From Bugula neritina (Eukaryota > Bryozoa > Gymnolaemata > Cheilostomatida > Bugulidae), in the NCBI GenBank assembly GCA_964035545.1, contig OZ037768.1, forward strand, positions 1,787,501 to 1,851,500: a stretch of 64,000 nucleotides of DNA. The letters run 5' to 3'. Position 1 is the first letter of the stretch. Every line of letters starts with the position of its first letter. The position numbers and the translations under genes were made by a program. Positions 1 to 14,265 of the stretch are shown one piece after another. The notes beneath the pieces are model-generated. The model searched no databases and was not told where the DNA came from. It saw only the letters and a list, made by a program, of their open reading frames with translations.

Positions 1-3000
1 TGTCTATATGCAGCCATATTCGCTACAATCATACACAGTGTACATATATGTCTACTTCAATTCAATGTTGCTTATTATCGTAACCAATTTTGTTTAATTT
101 ACTGTCTATTCTGAAAACAAGAAGATAAGTTATAAAATGTTTTAAGTTAGACAGCTCTCTAGCTCTGTGTGTGAACTAGTTGTGTGTCAATAACTTGTAC
201 TAGTTATCGAGAGTTTTGTGTGAGTATAATTGCATTAAAAGGACTTTGACTAGAGAACGGAGAATAGATGCAGAAATTCATATAATTATGTCCTAATTAT
301 CATGTATGTTTTTACCAAGCCAGATATAGGAGCTGTTGGTGTGAGTCAAAAAGCTGGAAAGGCAGCCTAGGCTTGAATCGATACCAAATTAATGCTGGTT
401 TTGTTATTCTGTCAATTTTCAAAACAATTTTCTGTTAAAATTTCTAAAAGTGTCATTAGCTTTCTTGGCAGGAGTATTATACCATACTAATGATATTAAT
501 GCTGATTATGAAATGGCAGCTTGCATACTCAATTAATATCGTATACGGTGTATTGATTCAGCTTTGTTATGTCTATTCTCATTCACATTTAATTTATTAA
601 AGATATTAATAACAATATAATAATTAATAATTTTTCCCTAGACAGCTCTAGCTTTCCATTAGCACAATTATTGTGTTTGAATAAAATTAATCATGGCCTA
701 ATTACCAGAATTTCTTCAGCTGTCCGCCTCAGTAGCTGGCAGCTGTTCTCAACCAACCAGAGGCGAGAAGGACACCTTACAGCAACCTACCATGTCAATT
801 ATCACACAATTATCCTAAAGTATCAGAAAAACAAAGCTAAACTTGTTTGAATTAAGTTTATTTCAATAGACTGTTAAATCATACATTTATGTTGACTGAT
901 CAGGCTTTCACCAAATAGTCAGATTCTTAAATAAAAGCTGAGCTTTTCTAATACCCAGTAGCGGTGGTAGTGGAAGTGGGCATTACGTCTCAGAAAGGTG
1001 ACGGATGTGCTAAGGAGGGAGGAAGTCCTGACTTACCATTTTATGGAAGAGGAAAGAAAAGCTTTGAAAATAAGTAGAAAGGACAAACCTGTACCATAAC
1101 TCATTCAATAAAGCGATATTAATATTTATAATGATGATAATATATAGAGAAATAATTTTTTTGCTACTCGGTTACATTTATCATCTACCTATGCTAGCAT
1201 TAATATAATCAATGCTATTATTCCACGCCATGCTATAATGAAAATCTCAAGTAATATATTTATAATAGTGTATTATCTCATACAGCTAGGGATTACCCCA
1301 ACTCAATGTCACGGAACAGACGAAGTGTTCATACCTTTCCACAGAGTGAAAGTAAGGTCAAACCCTGGTCATGCTGATTCATGGCAAAAAAATCATCGAA
1401 TCACTACTGACTATTTACTGACAATACACCATCTTGTTTACCAGCAAAAAATATTTAATAAATAATTTCATTTTTATATAAAAAGATGGCTTCAAATCAC
1501 TTTACAAATGATACAAAAGATTAGGAGACAAAATATTTATTATTAATATGAATATTGAAATAAAAAGTTTTAGTCCTGGACAACAAAACAAACTGTTATA
1601 ACAGTCAGCTAGCAATATGTGATACCATATGATATTGTACTTACTAGAGTGTATGTCCTATCGTATTATATCATATATATCGTATTATATCATATATATA
1701 TCGTATTATATTATAGACTTATATCTCATAGCTCTTACTGTACTTATACACCGTATAGTATCATACATAAATATTATATTATGTTATACCTATTATATAT
1801 TATATCACTTTTATATCATATCATATCATATCATATAAATATGCTACCAACTGCTGAAGTATCACAGCTCATATAAAGCATCTGTATAGAATTTATTAGG
1901 CAATATGCTATTAGTTTTGAACATCCACATACAACTCAACAGATCAACAGATCAACATATCAACACTTCAACAACTCAACATATCAACACATCAACAAGA
2001 CTGCTATATATCTGTCCACCCTTCAACAAATCTTGTGTAAAACTGCAGCTTTGCATATTTATTGGAGCGAGTGTCAACGACTTTGGGTGGAAACACGCTT
2101 TGATCTCTGACATGGGGCTGCATGAGTTTTAGGAGAAAATGTGGCAACTAAATGATAAATTCTTACAAGCAGAATAGTAAAAGATGTAGAAATGTGGCTT
2201 ATGGACTAGAAGTTGCAAATCAAGTCATATGTGTGTATGGTGTAGTGAAAATGTAATGCAAATGTAGTGTAAATGTAGTGCAAATGTAGTGTAAATGGGG
2301 TGCGAATGTGAATTTTATTGAGTACAAAACATCACCACACTATTTTCATTTCACTGTTTCTAAAACATGTTTATGAAGATATAACATATTTATATTAATA
2401 AAAAAGTAGATATCTTTTTGGGTACATGACCGAGAAATTTCAATGCATTATTTTGCAAATCGGAGTGCTATAGAAGTGAGTAATATATTTTTATAACAAG
2501 ATATCTACAAATATATTATACGTGTACTAAACTCTATTGCTTTTAATTTTTGATGTAGCAAATATCAACCTTGTTTTTACTTGTTTAATACCAACTAACT
2601 TTATATTTCATTTATAGAGAGATATTGCACATTTCATTGCTAGCAATAAAGAAGTGTATTTGTCCAAACCTCAACACTTGTAAACACTCGTCACTAAACT
2701 CAGTATACAATTAAAAGTTGTTTTGTTGAGTTATTTTCAGTTCAATATTATATTTATTAATATTTAATACTGTGAGAGGAATACATATATCCATATGTAC
2801 ACAAACAATAGTACACCGTTCATCAGCTTTAGCACACTACTGTATTATACACCAAATAGACATAAATAAGGATTCAACTTTAATATAATTATCCAAACTG
2901 TACAATATATATATATATAAATAATTAGGACTATGAAAGAATATATTATTACAATTTTAATAACTTTATATCACAGAATACAAAGACTGCTACAGCATTT

Positions 3001-3152
3001 TCACAATAATATTTCTATGTATCACATTGTAGCGAATATAACACTAAAACAATAATTCGGATAAGCAATGAGTTTTGTACAAATTAAAATAAATATAATT
3101 TCATAATAACTCTGTAAGGCTCTCTACTCCATAAAAGTTTTATAACATCTAC
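1..3152. other. Gene-free region downstream of the homeobox gene
   Basis: I see no supportable coding exon here. The stretch is AT-rich. It holds an AT low-complexity patch around 1659-1840, a degenerate ATCAAC-type repeat at about 1935-2000 and a 12-bp tandem repeat at about 2238-2307. The end next to the homeobox gene should contain its 3' UTR; a possible minus-strand AATAAA lies at 2753-2758. Open frames here (for example 1238-1465) have no splice context or recognisable domain. Confidence 0.6.
2238..2307. repeat. 12-bp tandem repeat, about 6 copies
   Basis: The unit is close to AATGTAGTGTAA, with the last bases alternating between TAA and CAA. Copies diverge towards the right edge. Confidence 0.7.
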
Positions 3153-5859
3153 CTAACTGTTTTCAGAATGCTTAGCTTTCAATCTCAACATTTCCACGCT
3201 AGTTTTCTTATCATCTAAACCGGCTGTTAAAACAGAGTTTGAGAATGGAGAGCTAGAGAAGAGTGGGTGTGACAGTCCACCAAATGGCAGTTTTAGCGGA
3301 GGACTCACAGCTGGTGGTAGGTTGTAGGGAGGGGTAGCGGAGCCCCTCTGCTGCTGAGCATTTAGTAACATATTTATATGAATATATTGCTGTAGCTTGT
3401 GAACCAGGAAAGGGTCGACTGTGTTGTGTAAACTCATGGGGTTCATGGATTGCAGTAGTGGGTTGTGTAAAGCTTGTGAGGGCAGGTCATTCATGAGACT
3501 GGGTGGAGGTAACAATGAGGAAGGACTGTCACAGCTAGAATTCTTTTCCCTCTTTCTCCATTTCGCTCTTCGATTTTGAAACCAAACCTACAGAAAGAAA
3601 GGTAGAAGTATAAAGCTAATAAATAGTAGACACGTCGTACAGAGAAGCAAAATAACCCAATATAGCTGGAGGCATGAAGATTGATGACAGAGATAAATTA
3701 TCTTTTAATACAATAGATAAAAAGGGTATAGAGCTAATTAACTGTTGTATTTTAGAACAAAACACTTGTCATCAAATTATTATAACTAATTACACCACTG
3801 CAAATTGCCAGTCTTTACCTCTCTTACTAGATGCTCCCAATACAATTGGAAGTCCTCGGGCAATGCTATAGCAATCAACGCTAGGCATTGAAACATTTCA
3901 TTAAAACTAGTTTGTAAATATAATGCAAATATCTTTTGTAATTATATTACATTATTTTGCCAAAAGGAACAGCCAAACTTTGCTGTCTGTATTGATTGCA
4001 ATGATTAATATAATTAATTTTGAAATGTATTTTTGGAAAGTTGCTGTAGAATTCGCTTATAATTTCTATTTTTAGATTGGTACACACCTGCACACGAGCT
4101 TCTCCCAGCCCCAAACTCTGACCCAATTCTTCCCGTGTAAACACGTCAGGATACTGAGTTTTCTCAAATGAATGCTCTAAGTGATGTAGTTGATACGTTG
4201 TAAATGTGGTTCGACTTCGTCTGCTTTTTCTTGGCTTGTCTTTCTTGAGAGATTCATCATCGGTTACTGACTCTACATCAGAGCCCTGAGGTGTGGAATC
4301 TTTCACCATATTGTCTTTATCACTCTCTTCATCTGAAACAAACAATCCGCAGTCCAATTACACTATAATACTGGATTATTGCCTCGTAGCGGCAATGAAA
4401 GGAATTTTATATATAAAATAATTAGGGCGAGGTTTTAATAGTTTTATCGGTTGTCAATCCGATTGTGTGATGAGTCACCCTAACAAATTAATATGACTCA
4501 CTGCTATCATTATTAACAACTGCAGCTTACTAGTGGTTTCTGAGGAATGTCTGCCCAATGAGATTACTTAACCAAGTTTAATTCGTCTGCATTACGGAAG
4601 AAAGGATAACCAACTTTAAAAGATAATCCTATTAATATAGTCAAAGGTTCAGCGTCTGTCTAAACCTCTAAATAATGCACACATTTTTTGCCACCAAGTA
4701 TTAGCATCAACAGCTCAAGCCTTAGTCATAAGAAAAAACAATATTTAAAATTGGCTTATATTTATTCAGCTAATTGCCTAAATATTCCTCAATGAGATTA
4801 TTACACTCCATTACACACAATATTAAACAAAGGGAGTAATTATCACCGTAATACTTTCTCTACTATGACTGATGCTTTGCATAGTTAGAATTGATAAGCA
4901 AACAAATTTCTATGCATCTTTTGTCCCCCCTAATTACCAAGAATGTGAGAATATATAATTTTTTGTGAAGGCCATGAATGGGAGAGAGGGAAAGGCATTG
5001 TCGTATAGAAGGAAGGGGTCTGAGAGTAATAATGAGAAACTAGTGGGGGTGGCGACAAATAAATTGATCTTCTCTCTGTTTGCAATAAAATCTGTTAGCC
5101 TTTTCGGTGGATCAAAAACTATCTATAGAGAGATAATCCTGACTAAGAGGCCCTGGCAATCGATAGTTGACAATATTGCATAAGGACATGTAAACACGCA
5201 GGGTGTTTGCTAAACATATCTTCCTTACAAAACAGTCATAAAAATAGCATTTAACAAGAAACAATAACAAAAGCAACTTGGCTTTCTTAAGAAAGATTAT
5301 CAGCTTTTCCCAAAATTGTGTTTTCAAAAAACAGGTTTTGTAGCAAGCTAGAAGTTGCAAAGTTTTAAAAAGACCAAATTTCGACCCCCAGGCTCTAATA
5401 TAATTTAAATAGAAATATGTTATAAAATGACTAAATATATTCTAGTAGATCAACTGATAAAAATCTAGAGATGTAGGCTTGCAGTAAGACACCCAAGCAT
5501 ATATTCTAACTATATAAATTAGATTTATTTTTACCGTCTTAGAAATAATATATAAGTACACAATATTTTAGAATGTAGATTACGAGCAAATTATTAAAAA
5601 GTTCTGTCAACTTCAAACTTTGATAAGAATTTTCATGTAGAAGCCAGTTTGTTACTAGTTTTTAAAAAATATCTACACCAAGATAAATAGCTCAGGACCA
5701 AAAGCAGGAAAAAACACAGAAAAAAAATTCTACATTAAAAAAACAAAACTTACCAGAATGTTCATATAAACTGTGAGCTTTTGGTGCTGGACCCTGAATT
5801 GGCAGAGGTTCCGTTGGTTTGCTGTCTTTACCGAGAATACTGTCTATATTAAAAGCCAT
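3153..5859 (-). CDS. hbn: Homeobrain-like paired-like (PRD-class) homeobox transcription factor
   Basis: Coding exons on the minus strand: 5859-5754, 4332-4088, 3587-3153; phases join to 261 aa. Residues 3-10 (FNIDSILG) form an octapeptide/eh1-like repressor motif. An acidic Ser-rich stretch follows, then a homeodomain at about 72-131 with L16, F20 and the WFQNRRAKW recognition helix (Q50). The last exon is Pro-rich and ends in an OAR-like motif ([10 protein letters not shown]). The intron between homeodomain residues 46 and 47 is a position common in PRD-class genes. The [13 protein letters not shown] and [15 protein letters not shown] stretches fit my recollection of homeobrain better than Arx, Rax or Alx. 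I chose the ATG at 5859 because no upstream ATG exists in the open frame before a stop; a 5' non-coding exon cannot be excluded. It should be a DNA-binding nuclear regulator, probably of anterior neural patterning by family analogy. Exon structure is firm; the family name is less so. Confidence 0.82.
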
Positions 5860-8800
5860 TGGTGAGCACTGAATGATATTATCATTAAAGGAAGAAATTT
5901 CAGTTTCACTAAGCAAGTTGAAGGTTCGTACTGCAAGGTTTGACTGGTACTGGTCGAATGTGGAGGACAGATGTGCGGTAGGTCTTGTTATAATTGCCTG
6001 TGTTACACATACGCGCTCTCCTGTGACAATGATCAGCTATTAAAGATAGATTTAATGCAATTATATAGTTAACACTCAACCACTGGTCGACTATTGTCAC
6101 CATTCTAAGGGAATATTTGACATAATCAAATCTCTGGTCAACTCGTTAAACGCAAGCATTTGATTGGCTGGCCAAGAAGAAATAATGTAATGAAGATAAA
6201 TATCACATGTTTAGTGTTGTCAGTAACATGATAGATGAGGGGAGTAATTAAATATGACAACCTACCCAGGTACTTGCTTCCTTTCTTATTTACAAACAAA
6301 AACTAATGCAATCAGTATTCTCTCTAACTCTAATTTGGTGAATGCAATCGTTAAAAACAAATTACGTCAAAAACATTTTTAAAAGTTAGCTTGCTATATA
6401 ATCAACAAAAGTGATATACTATATTAGTTCTAAACAGTCAAAGTGTTGATTGTAGTAGGCAAGCATAGTATACGGTTTAGGTTAGAAAAGTATATCCAAG
6501 TTAACTAAAGCAACTCTACAGCTTATTTCATCAAAAATTCAACTGTTTTAGAAACGAGCAAGCAATTTGCAAGTGAGCTTTTCATACTCATTTTTATTAC
6601 TAGTCAACTGGTAATATAAACATACTCTGCTGATGACTAAAATAGATCAGCTGGAAAGTGGAGATTCTAAGAGAGATAACTGAAAATATTCTGATGGGTA
6701 TTTCATAAGCTTTAAGTTACAGCCCTAAATATGCTCATTATGCTTGATGCATATTTATTTGTATATAATTTTTTTTAGCTTCAAATTTGACCAATTAGAC
6801 GGCATCTTCCCTTTTAATCCTACCTTAATCTAAAAACTCACCAGACAGAAATATGAGCTGCTCTTTTATAAAGAAGGTAACAAATATGTCAATCTTTCTT
6901 TAGACAACTTTAACAACCGTAAACAACATTTCATTGACAGACTATTATGTTTATCTGCAATAGAATCTATTACATTCTCTTATGCCGCATTGTTATTATA
7001 ATAAAAACATATCAGTTATAATTCGCAACAAAAATTGAAACTAATCTGACTCATGACCAGCTTGCTTGTTAAACGATCTCCAGTTATGTGTAAACTGAAC
7101 AGTGACACTTTAAAATATTTCAAGAGTGTAAAACATACAATTAGCTGGTATAATGTAAGCTAGTATTTATATTACTGACGCTATATAAAATGCATTATAT
7201 TAAAAAGACAAATTATATTACTGCATTACTTATAATAAGGAATACATGAGTAGGCCATATGTGGGTGTATATATTAATATCTGAAAGGAGATTATGATGA
7301 AAATTAACGAATAAAATTGAAAGCTTAAAACTGCACCTACAGGAAGTGACTAATCTAATTATATTTCAAAAAGCTTTACTATGGCGTTCCAAAATAATCA
7401 ACATTGTTATATAATTTTGCTTTGAAAGATGCATGCAAATTATAGAATGATTATATCTTTGGCATTTATTTTCCAAAACTTTGCAAATAAAGTTTTAGAG
7501 CAAGTATATAATACAATCTTTGGTAATGTAAGATTATAATAATACTTTTATGAGTTATAGTATGGTGCATCGTATGGAGCTATTAGTATGAGACCCCGTA
7601 CACAGAATACTGTAAGCTCAACAGAGCAACAGGTTCACAATTCACACACAGAATAAGTATACAATGGAACCCAATCCAACATCCAATACCCTGACACTCA
7701 CTTCCGATTGTTTAATATGTTTACTTTTAAAATTTAATGAGCCACTTAAAGTATAGGTCGATCCAATTATAAGTTATTATAAATTTACATATCTAATTAT
7801 TATAAGTTAAAAATTAGCCCTAGCACTTGTTCCCTGGAGTACGCTGAGACCCTATCGCAGCACTTGATGTAAATGCCAAATTTTATTAATAATCGAGTGG
7901 AGGGTTTTATGTAAACATTGTCTTAGAACAACAAGGGCACTTTGCAGCACTTGCTATAGACAAAGAGGCATGTAAGGCTGGGGCTCTTTACCCAGTGACA
8001 CTTGTAACTATATATACAATACTTTTATACTATGTCACTACTACGCCATTTTTGTATCCATTTATTTATTGTCCATTTAAGAATAGTTAATTAGCTAATA
8101 GAATCTTATGTTGATCTTATTGTTTCGAGTTTCATACTCGAGATGTAAAATGAGTGAGTGAGGTGTAAAATGTATATAATTTAAATTCAGAGAGCAAACA
8201 CCACCCAGTGGCTAAAAAAATACATAATTTAAACACAGAAAATGAACTCTTTGTAAAAAATAAAAACATTGCTGTGTAGCTACAAACACCTTAGCAATAT
8301 TACACACGATTTGTTTTATGCAGATTTCCATCTAGTAGCAAAAAATCCATCATGTCAAAAAAACAAGCACTTGCAGAACATGCCTAATTTGACACTGACA
8401 ATAGTTAATACCCACCTGTGCTACCCATAGAAACATATATAATTAAAACCTGTTTAGTCATTTATCAATTATGTAAAATTGCATCCCTTTTTACGTAACA
8501 CATTAAATAATAATAAACATTATATTAAATAGTCAGATACACTCATCAAATTTTAATTCAAACAATATTAGTTTAATGAACAACCGTGATGAAAACTTGT
8601 ATAAACTGATTAATTTAGCTCTAAAACTTCCTAATAAGACATGTTAAGGAATTATGACCAGTTTTCCTGTTTTACTGTTATAAATGACAAAATGTATAAG
8701 TGTAAAGTGGTAGTGGAGCTATGGTTGCCAATCAATTTCGAATTGTCAACAAGAGATTACGTATGTTCTATGAACAACAATAGAGGAAAAGGAAAAATTG

Positions 8801-10474
8801 TCACGATTACACCTAAATAATATTACAGGAACATATTTTATTGTACATAATTATATGCTCTTTTCGTGGCATTAGGTAAATAATTGTTGGTGATTGAACC
8901 AAAAATGGTCATGAGTTTGCAAGGATTTTGTCAAAAATACTACGTCTTTGCTTTACTATATGCAATTTTATTGTATAATTTTTAGCATACTTTGCATATA
9001 CATTCATAATATGTAGAAAACAAGTAAACTAAAACGGAGGTTTAAATTCACCCAGTTTACAACAGAAGGCATGTTTAACTATGGTACCAAAGCCTTGATA
9101 TTATAAGCATCAAATATGATTATTTTCACCTTTATATAAAGCCAAATTTCTGCAGAATTACTAGCTACTACTAGTTTGAAGAATTAAATCATTAGTTAAG
9201 AGTTTTTAAGCACATTACCTGTAAAAGTCTTGTTATTTAGATGACTCTCGCGTTACCTTTTATTAACATTTGAACAGTTCCAAGTTACTTTCTCAACTGA
9301 ACTGGTAAATCATACTAATTCTTCAACTGGGTAAATGGCAATCACTTTTAGGAGATAGAAATTAGTGTTCAGCTGATAATGAATTATAATAAAACAACTG
9401 TTGTCTCAATGATTTATAATTGCTAGCAGTTTCATTGTTGCAACTTATTACACTGAGAATAAAAATTATTATAATACCCCCTCCTCCTCTGTTCAATAGA
9501 TAATTTCAATTGTCAATCCCGGCTAACAGTTGCCAAACAAACAGTTGCTTGTGAAATTATTACATCACTGCAATCAGCTTAATCATGAACAAAGCTAAAT
9601 CCCAAACTATGCAAGCTCAAATTAATAATAGGTTTTTGTATCCTGCACCAGTACGTCCCGTAATAGTGGCATGGCCTATAAGCAGGGAGACATGAGCTTT
9701 TAGCCTAAGTTTTATTTGTGTCCAGTTTGAGAGTTTACCATGGCATTTGAACCCCAATATATATTATACTAGTACTTCGCTTAATCTACCACATATATGC
9801 TTTTCCATGACATGTAACTGCTTTCTAAAGTAAAAATATATTAAAACTTGTAAGCTATTTCAATTTGAATTCATTGTATCTTATTGCTGAAAAATATTCA
9901 TATAATATATACCTGTACATAATAGAATAGGCTACTGCTGTATTATATGTTGAGGTAAAATTCTTAAGCAATAAAACTGCTAAAAGCTTATAGTTATTGT
10001 TGTTGAAAGCTCTTCTTTTTCTTTCTACCACTCAATATGCTACTAACAAGCACTGATGTATACGTTATACATTAATTGCATATTTGCATGATTGCTATAT
10101 AACCTTGTGTATAGCACATGGTACGCACAATAAAAGTTGCCTTCTCTTTTTAAACTTGAATAATTAGCTTTAGATCTGTTGTTAGCCTTTAGCTGGTGAG
10201 TTGTGTGTTTTATTGCACATCAGCTTCTAGTTTTGTCCAATTTTGTACAATATGGTTTCAATAACATTTATCTTTTCCCTAGGCCATGATAAGTTCTTCG
10301 TATTGTATTTTAGTTGACATGTTGTATTGCTGTTGCTTTTCAAATGTATTCACCCTAACCAACCATCACATTAGTTGACCAGTTCAGAAGATAAAAAATA
10401 ATATATCATAATATAAGATTTATGTTTATTTTTGGTATTTTTCTCACATCGTGAAACTATATAAATTGCTTATG

Positions 10475-10549
10475 TTAGGCTGTGAGTTGTTCGGATTTGT
10501 TAGGCTGTGAGTTGTTCAGATTTGTTAGGCTGTGAGTTGTTCAGATTTG
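10475..10549. repeat. 25-bp tandem repeat, 3 copies
   Basis: Three near-identical copies, each beginning TTAGGCTGTGAGTTGTTC; the first differs by one base (CGGA versus CAGA). Confidence 0.9.
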
Positions 10550-10947
10550 CAAGCAGTTCAGGACAAAATCATAGAAGGTGTTTAAAATAAATCAATTCAA
10601 ATTCACAGTTTTCTAGGATAGCAATTCTGCAACACCAAGTAAACTATCACAGTTGGCCTTTGAATCAATCTACTAGAAAGTTTCTTGGCGCTATACTAAT
10701 ACTCTTACATTAAAGGTAATGATAATTACTGTATTGACAACGTAGAGCAAGATATTATGTCATATAAAACAATATGCCATATATATTACACCAGATCTCG
10801 TATATGGTAGAAAACTAATTTCATTTCATTTGCAATTTCGTAAGATAATTGCAATTGCAAAAGGCTTTTAACTTAATACAAAAAGCAACCCTAAGTTATT
10901 AGCAAAACGGATTGCATCTTCATGGACTGATCAAGTATAAAAGATAG

Positions 10948-10953
10948 TTTATT
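10948..10953 (-). promoter_or_regulatory. Candidate COPS8 polyadenylation signal
   Basis: AATAAA on the minus strand, about 160 nt beyond the COPS8 stop codon. This is motif and position only; there is no transcript evidence. Confidence 0.4.
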
Positions 10954-11110
10954 ACGTTGAGTACAAGCTCACAAATTATTTATAATGGATTTCTGCAAAT
11001 TCAAACTTTATACAAGATTACGTATTATATACAACAGAGTATAAACTTAATAAAGCTGAGTGAAATCTCAACCAGTTGCAGAAGATTAAAATAGCTGTCA
11101 ATAAATAGAC

Positions 11111-14100
11111 TCAGTTCTCTAAATAGGACACTAGACGAGTAAGGGAGGCCAAGTCTACTATCTCTTTCCTTGCAGGCAGATTTGAATCTAAAAACAAGCA
11201 AATATATAATCGTAGTTGTAGCTTAAAAGTCTAGGCTTTGCCTCTCCATAAGTAACACTTTCTGAGCATGCAAACAGGCAATATAATGCAGTAATGCATA
11301 TAATAATGACAAAATACTGCATTAATAAGGCAGGAGTAGAGATACAAAACACTTACAAGCTAAATATGAGCTAGAAATCACCTGGGAAATTTTAGTTTTA
11401 ACAGCAAACAGCAAGAGAAAAAAATTGAAAAAATTTGTTTAATTCAATTCCATTGCTTCTAGACCATATTATGCTATTATGATCCTTCCTTAAGCATAAT
11501 ATATTATTAATTCACACCAAAAATTATTTTAAACCTATTAGATATTTTATGTATCTCAGAAAATATTTTTGTAACGAAAAGCTTTTAAAGAACAAAACTA
11601 AGTTGAAAAATTTCACTAACGGGACTAAATAAAAAGTAGCTGAATATAGCCGCTAATTATCGTTAACATTATGGAATGCATTTAACTACTCTTTTATTAT
11701 AACTATTCGGAATTACTTCCAATATGAGGATTAAAGTGAGACAGTCAATTCGTAGGCCAGACAGTGACTTGGGGACAGGATGCAGTAGGAGTTGGATTAA
11801 CCAATAAGGAAATAGAAAGTTGTTTTCTTAATTTCTATTATCACAACAGGAGTTAACCCATCCCTCATTTATCATCATTTCTTTCACTAAATACGTTAGA
11901 CAAGAGCTGCCTCAGTAACTTCCACTCCTACGAGGGGTGCGTCAATGCCCAGACACGCGCCCAAATCTGCTAGCTAATAGGCTTAAGTCTAATAGTAAAG
12001 GTACATGGTAGGAGATGCTGAATATAAACGTGTGCTAAGCACAATTACAACACATCCTAGTTGCGGTTAATGACACTTCTGAATATCAATTAGATAATTT
12101 AAATAATTATTGAAGAATTTTCAAATCTTTCACAAAAAATGGTAAATATTAAGGAGAATGTTTAAGAAGTATTACAAAATCCTGTCCCATTCTGGTCCAC
12201 TTAGTTTTGTTGAATAAAATAGTACAAAAAACGTACCATGCCTAAATTTCAGGTCTTAAGAAATCAGAGTCAGGATAGACAGAAAACCTCAAAGTTATAC
12301 TAACAAATACATTTTTAAAAGATTTATACCATAGATGATCATATTAGTGGCCACCTCCAAACATAAAACTCATTTGTAGAAAATTTAGATTAGAAAATTT
12401 TGTACAATAATAAATTATTTCCATAATTATCATTAATTTATCCTAAAGCTTAATGTTGTTTTTTAAATTATCAATTAATTTTTTTAATCAAAAATGTTCA
12501 GTATTGTCGTGATAATGGCTTTATAAACAGAACCAGAAAATTTACTTTATGGATATCAGCTCACTATGATCTCGGAATAAATTATTTTTAGGACAGAAAA
12601 ATACTATTGTATTACATTGTTATATTATATTATACCACAATGCTTGTTCACAAATAATTTTCTTATATCTAATAAATTAGGAAGCTGTAATGAAGTTGGT
12701 AAACATTTAGAAATTTGGTGTCAGCATAAAATTGAGGATATTTGTATTACACACCGGCAACCCCTCACACCTAATGAACTAGCCAGGCCACCGAATACGT
12801 ACTTGACAGTAGGAAAACTACATACAAGGAGGGGGATAACTACAATTACTGGAGATAAACTTGTTTATACCTTGCGGAGCAGCTTTGGGCATAACCATTC
12901 CGTTCTCAATGGTCCAGCTAGCAGATGATACTGAAATCAAACAATAACGTAGTAGAACAATTCATGGCAATTCACATTTGACAGGAAATAAAAAAGATTA
13001 ATATTAAATAACATTTGATTGGATGATATCAAAACCAGCCAGTACCATAACGGCTAATACGATTGTATACAGATATAAGCAATAATCTGGGGAAATAAAA
13101 GCATCGCTGGTGCCAAGCTTTGACTCAAGGAAGAAAAATGGTGGATTAATTACACAGCCTAATATAAATGAATTCAGATATTAATATCCTGAAAAGTTGA
13201 CAACATTATTTCAGGATGACAAACACCAGCAAAGCAGTGGTTGGCAGGTACTCCGTTACATTACATTACAACACTTTACTATCACTTGCTCGGACATGTC
13301 ATAATGACACCTCCTCTCTCGGCCACTCTGACAAGGCAGCCAACATGCAAACTACTACTCTTGTATAATCACATCTTAGGAGTTCCTGTATTTATACAGG
13401 ATGCAGGAGAGAACTAGAGGAAGTTGAACCAAAAACAAATGTCAAATTTACGAGATATTAATTAACGCGGATCATTGCATAACTATAAACTGCATCAAGC
13501 CGTAATCATTCAAGAAATTATCATGTGTCAAGCTAACGCCATGTTTCGAATCACTATTTATACTTATAAACAAGCAGAGAGTCAACTAACACACCTATTT
13601 CTTGGAGCTTGGCTGTAGAAACACTCAGCATAGCCGCTAATTCTTGCACAGATATGTGGGTGTAGGCGTAAGAAACCAGGCTAAGAGTTTTCTCTCGGAC
13701 TTTCTCTACAATATTGATATGGTTATAGAGGCACAACTTCCTATTAAATGGACTCACTAAATTTACCCTAGTATTATGTATATAAATCATAAGCATAGGG
13801 GCTTTTCATGGCTGACAATGTTTTGAAGAAACATTAGAATATTAAAAACATTTCAAATCTGTTGATAAGCTTTTTCATAGCTAGCTACAAACATAATAAC
13901 TTAACAGATAAAAATTCATAAGTAAAGAGTAAATTATACATATTTATCTTCATTATATGGCCAATAATAGTATGCACAAGGTATGGGAGTAAATTCACTC
14001 GTGTCACTTAATTTAATCTTCACAAAGATTTTGTAAGTTCTGAGAGGACAAATAGTTTCAGTTCCGTGCTGTAGGTATAAAAGGGCCGGCATATTTCACT

Positions 14101-14225
14101 ATAATTACTTACAGAATCATTCATAGCCATGAAGAAGAATAGGAAATATTTAAAGTATGCGTATGATTGCACGGACAGCTAAAATTATGCAACTAATTCC
14201 AAGATTTGTATTGTATCTTTAGAAA

Positions 14226-14265
<40 letters not shown>

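Larger units (their letters stand above)
5860..11110. other. Gene-free region between the homeobox gene and COPS8
   Basis: About 5 kb with no exon-like open frame or recognisable domain on either strand. It should hold the promoter and regulatory DNA of the homeobox gene (upstream side at 5860) and the 3' UTR of COPS8 (around 10940-11110). The only clear repeat is the 25-bp triplication at 10475-10549. Confidence 0.6.

Noticed and set aside
1238-1465. 75-codon frame with a hydrophobic start resembling a signal peptide
   Set aside because: AT-rich context, no splice partners and no family resemblance; hydrophobic N-termini arise often by chance in such DNA.
12617-12928. 103-codon plus-strand frame
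   Set aside because: It is antisense to COPS8 exon 6 (12930-12871) and has no recognisable domain or partner exons.
13554-13796. 80-codon stand-alone minus-strand frame
   Set aside because: Only 13595-13705 is real coding DNA, as COPS8 exon 5; the rest is flanking intron read through.
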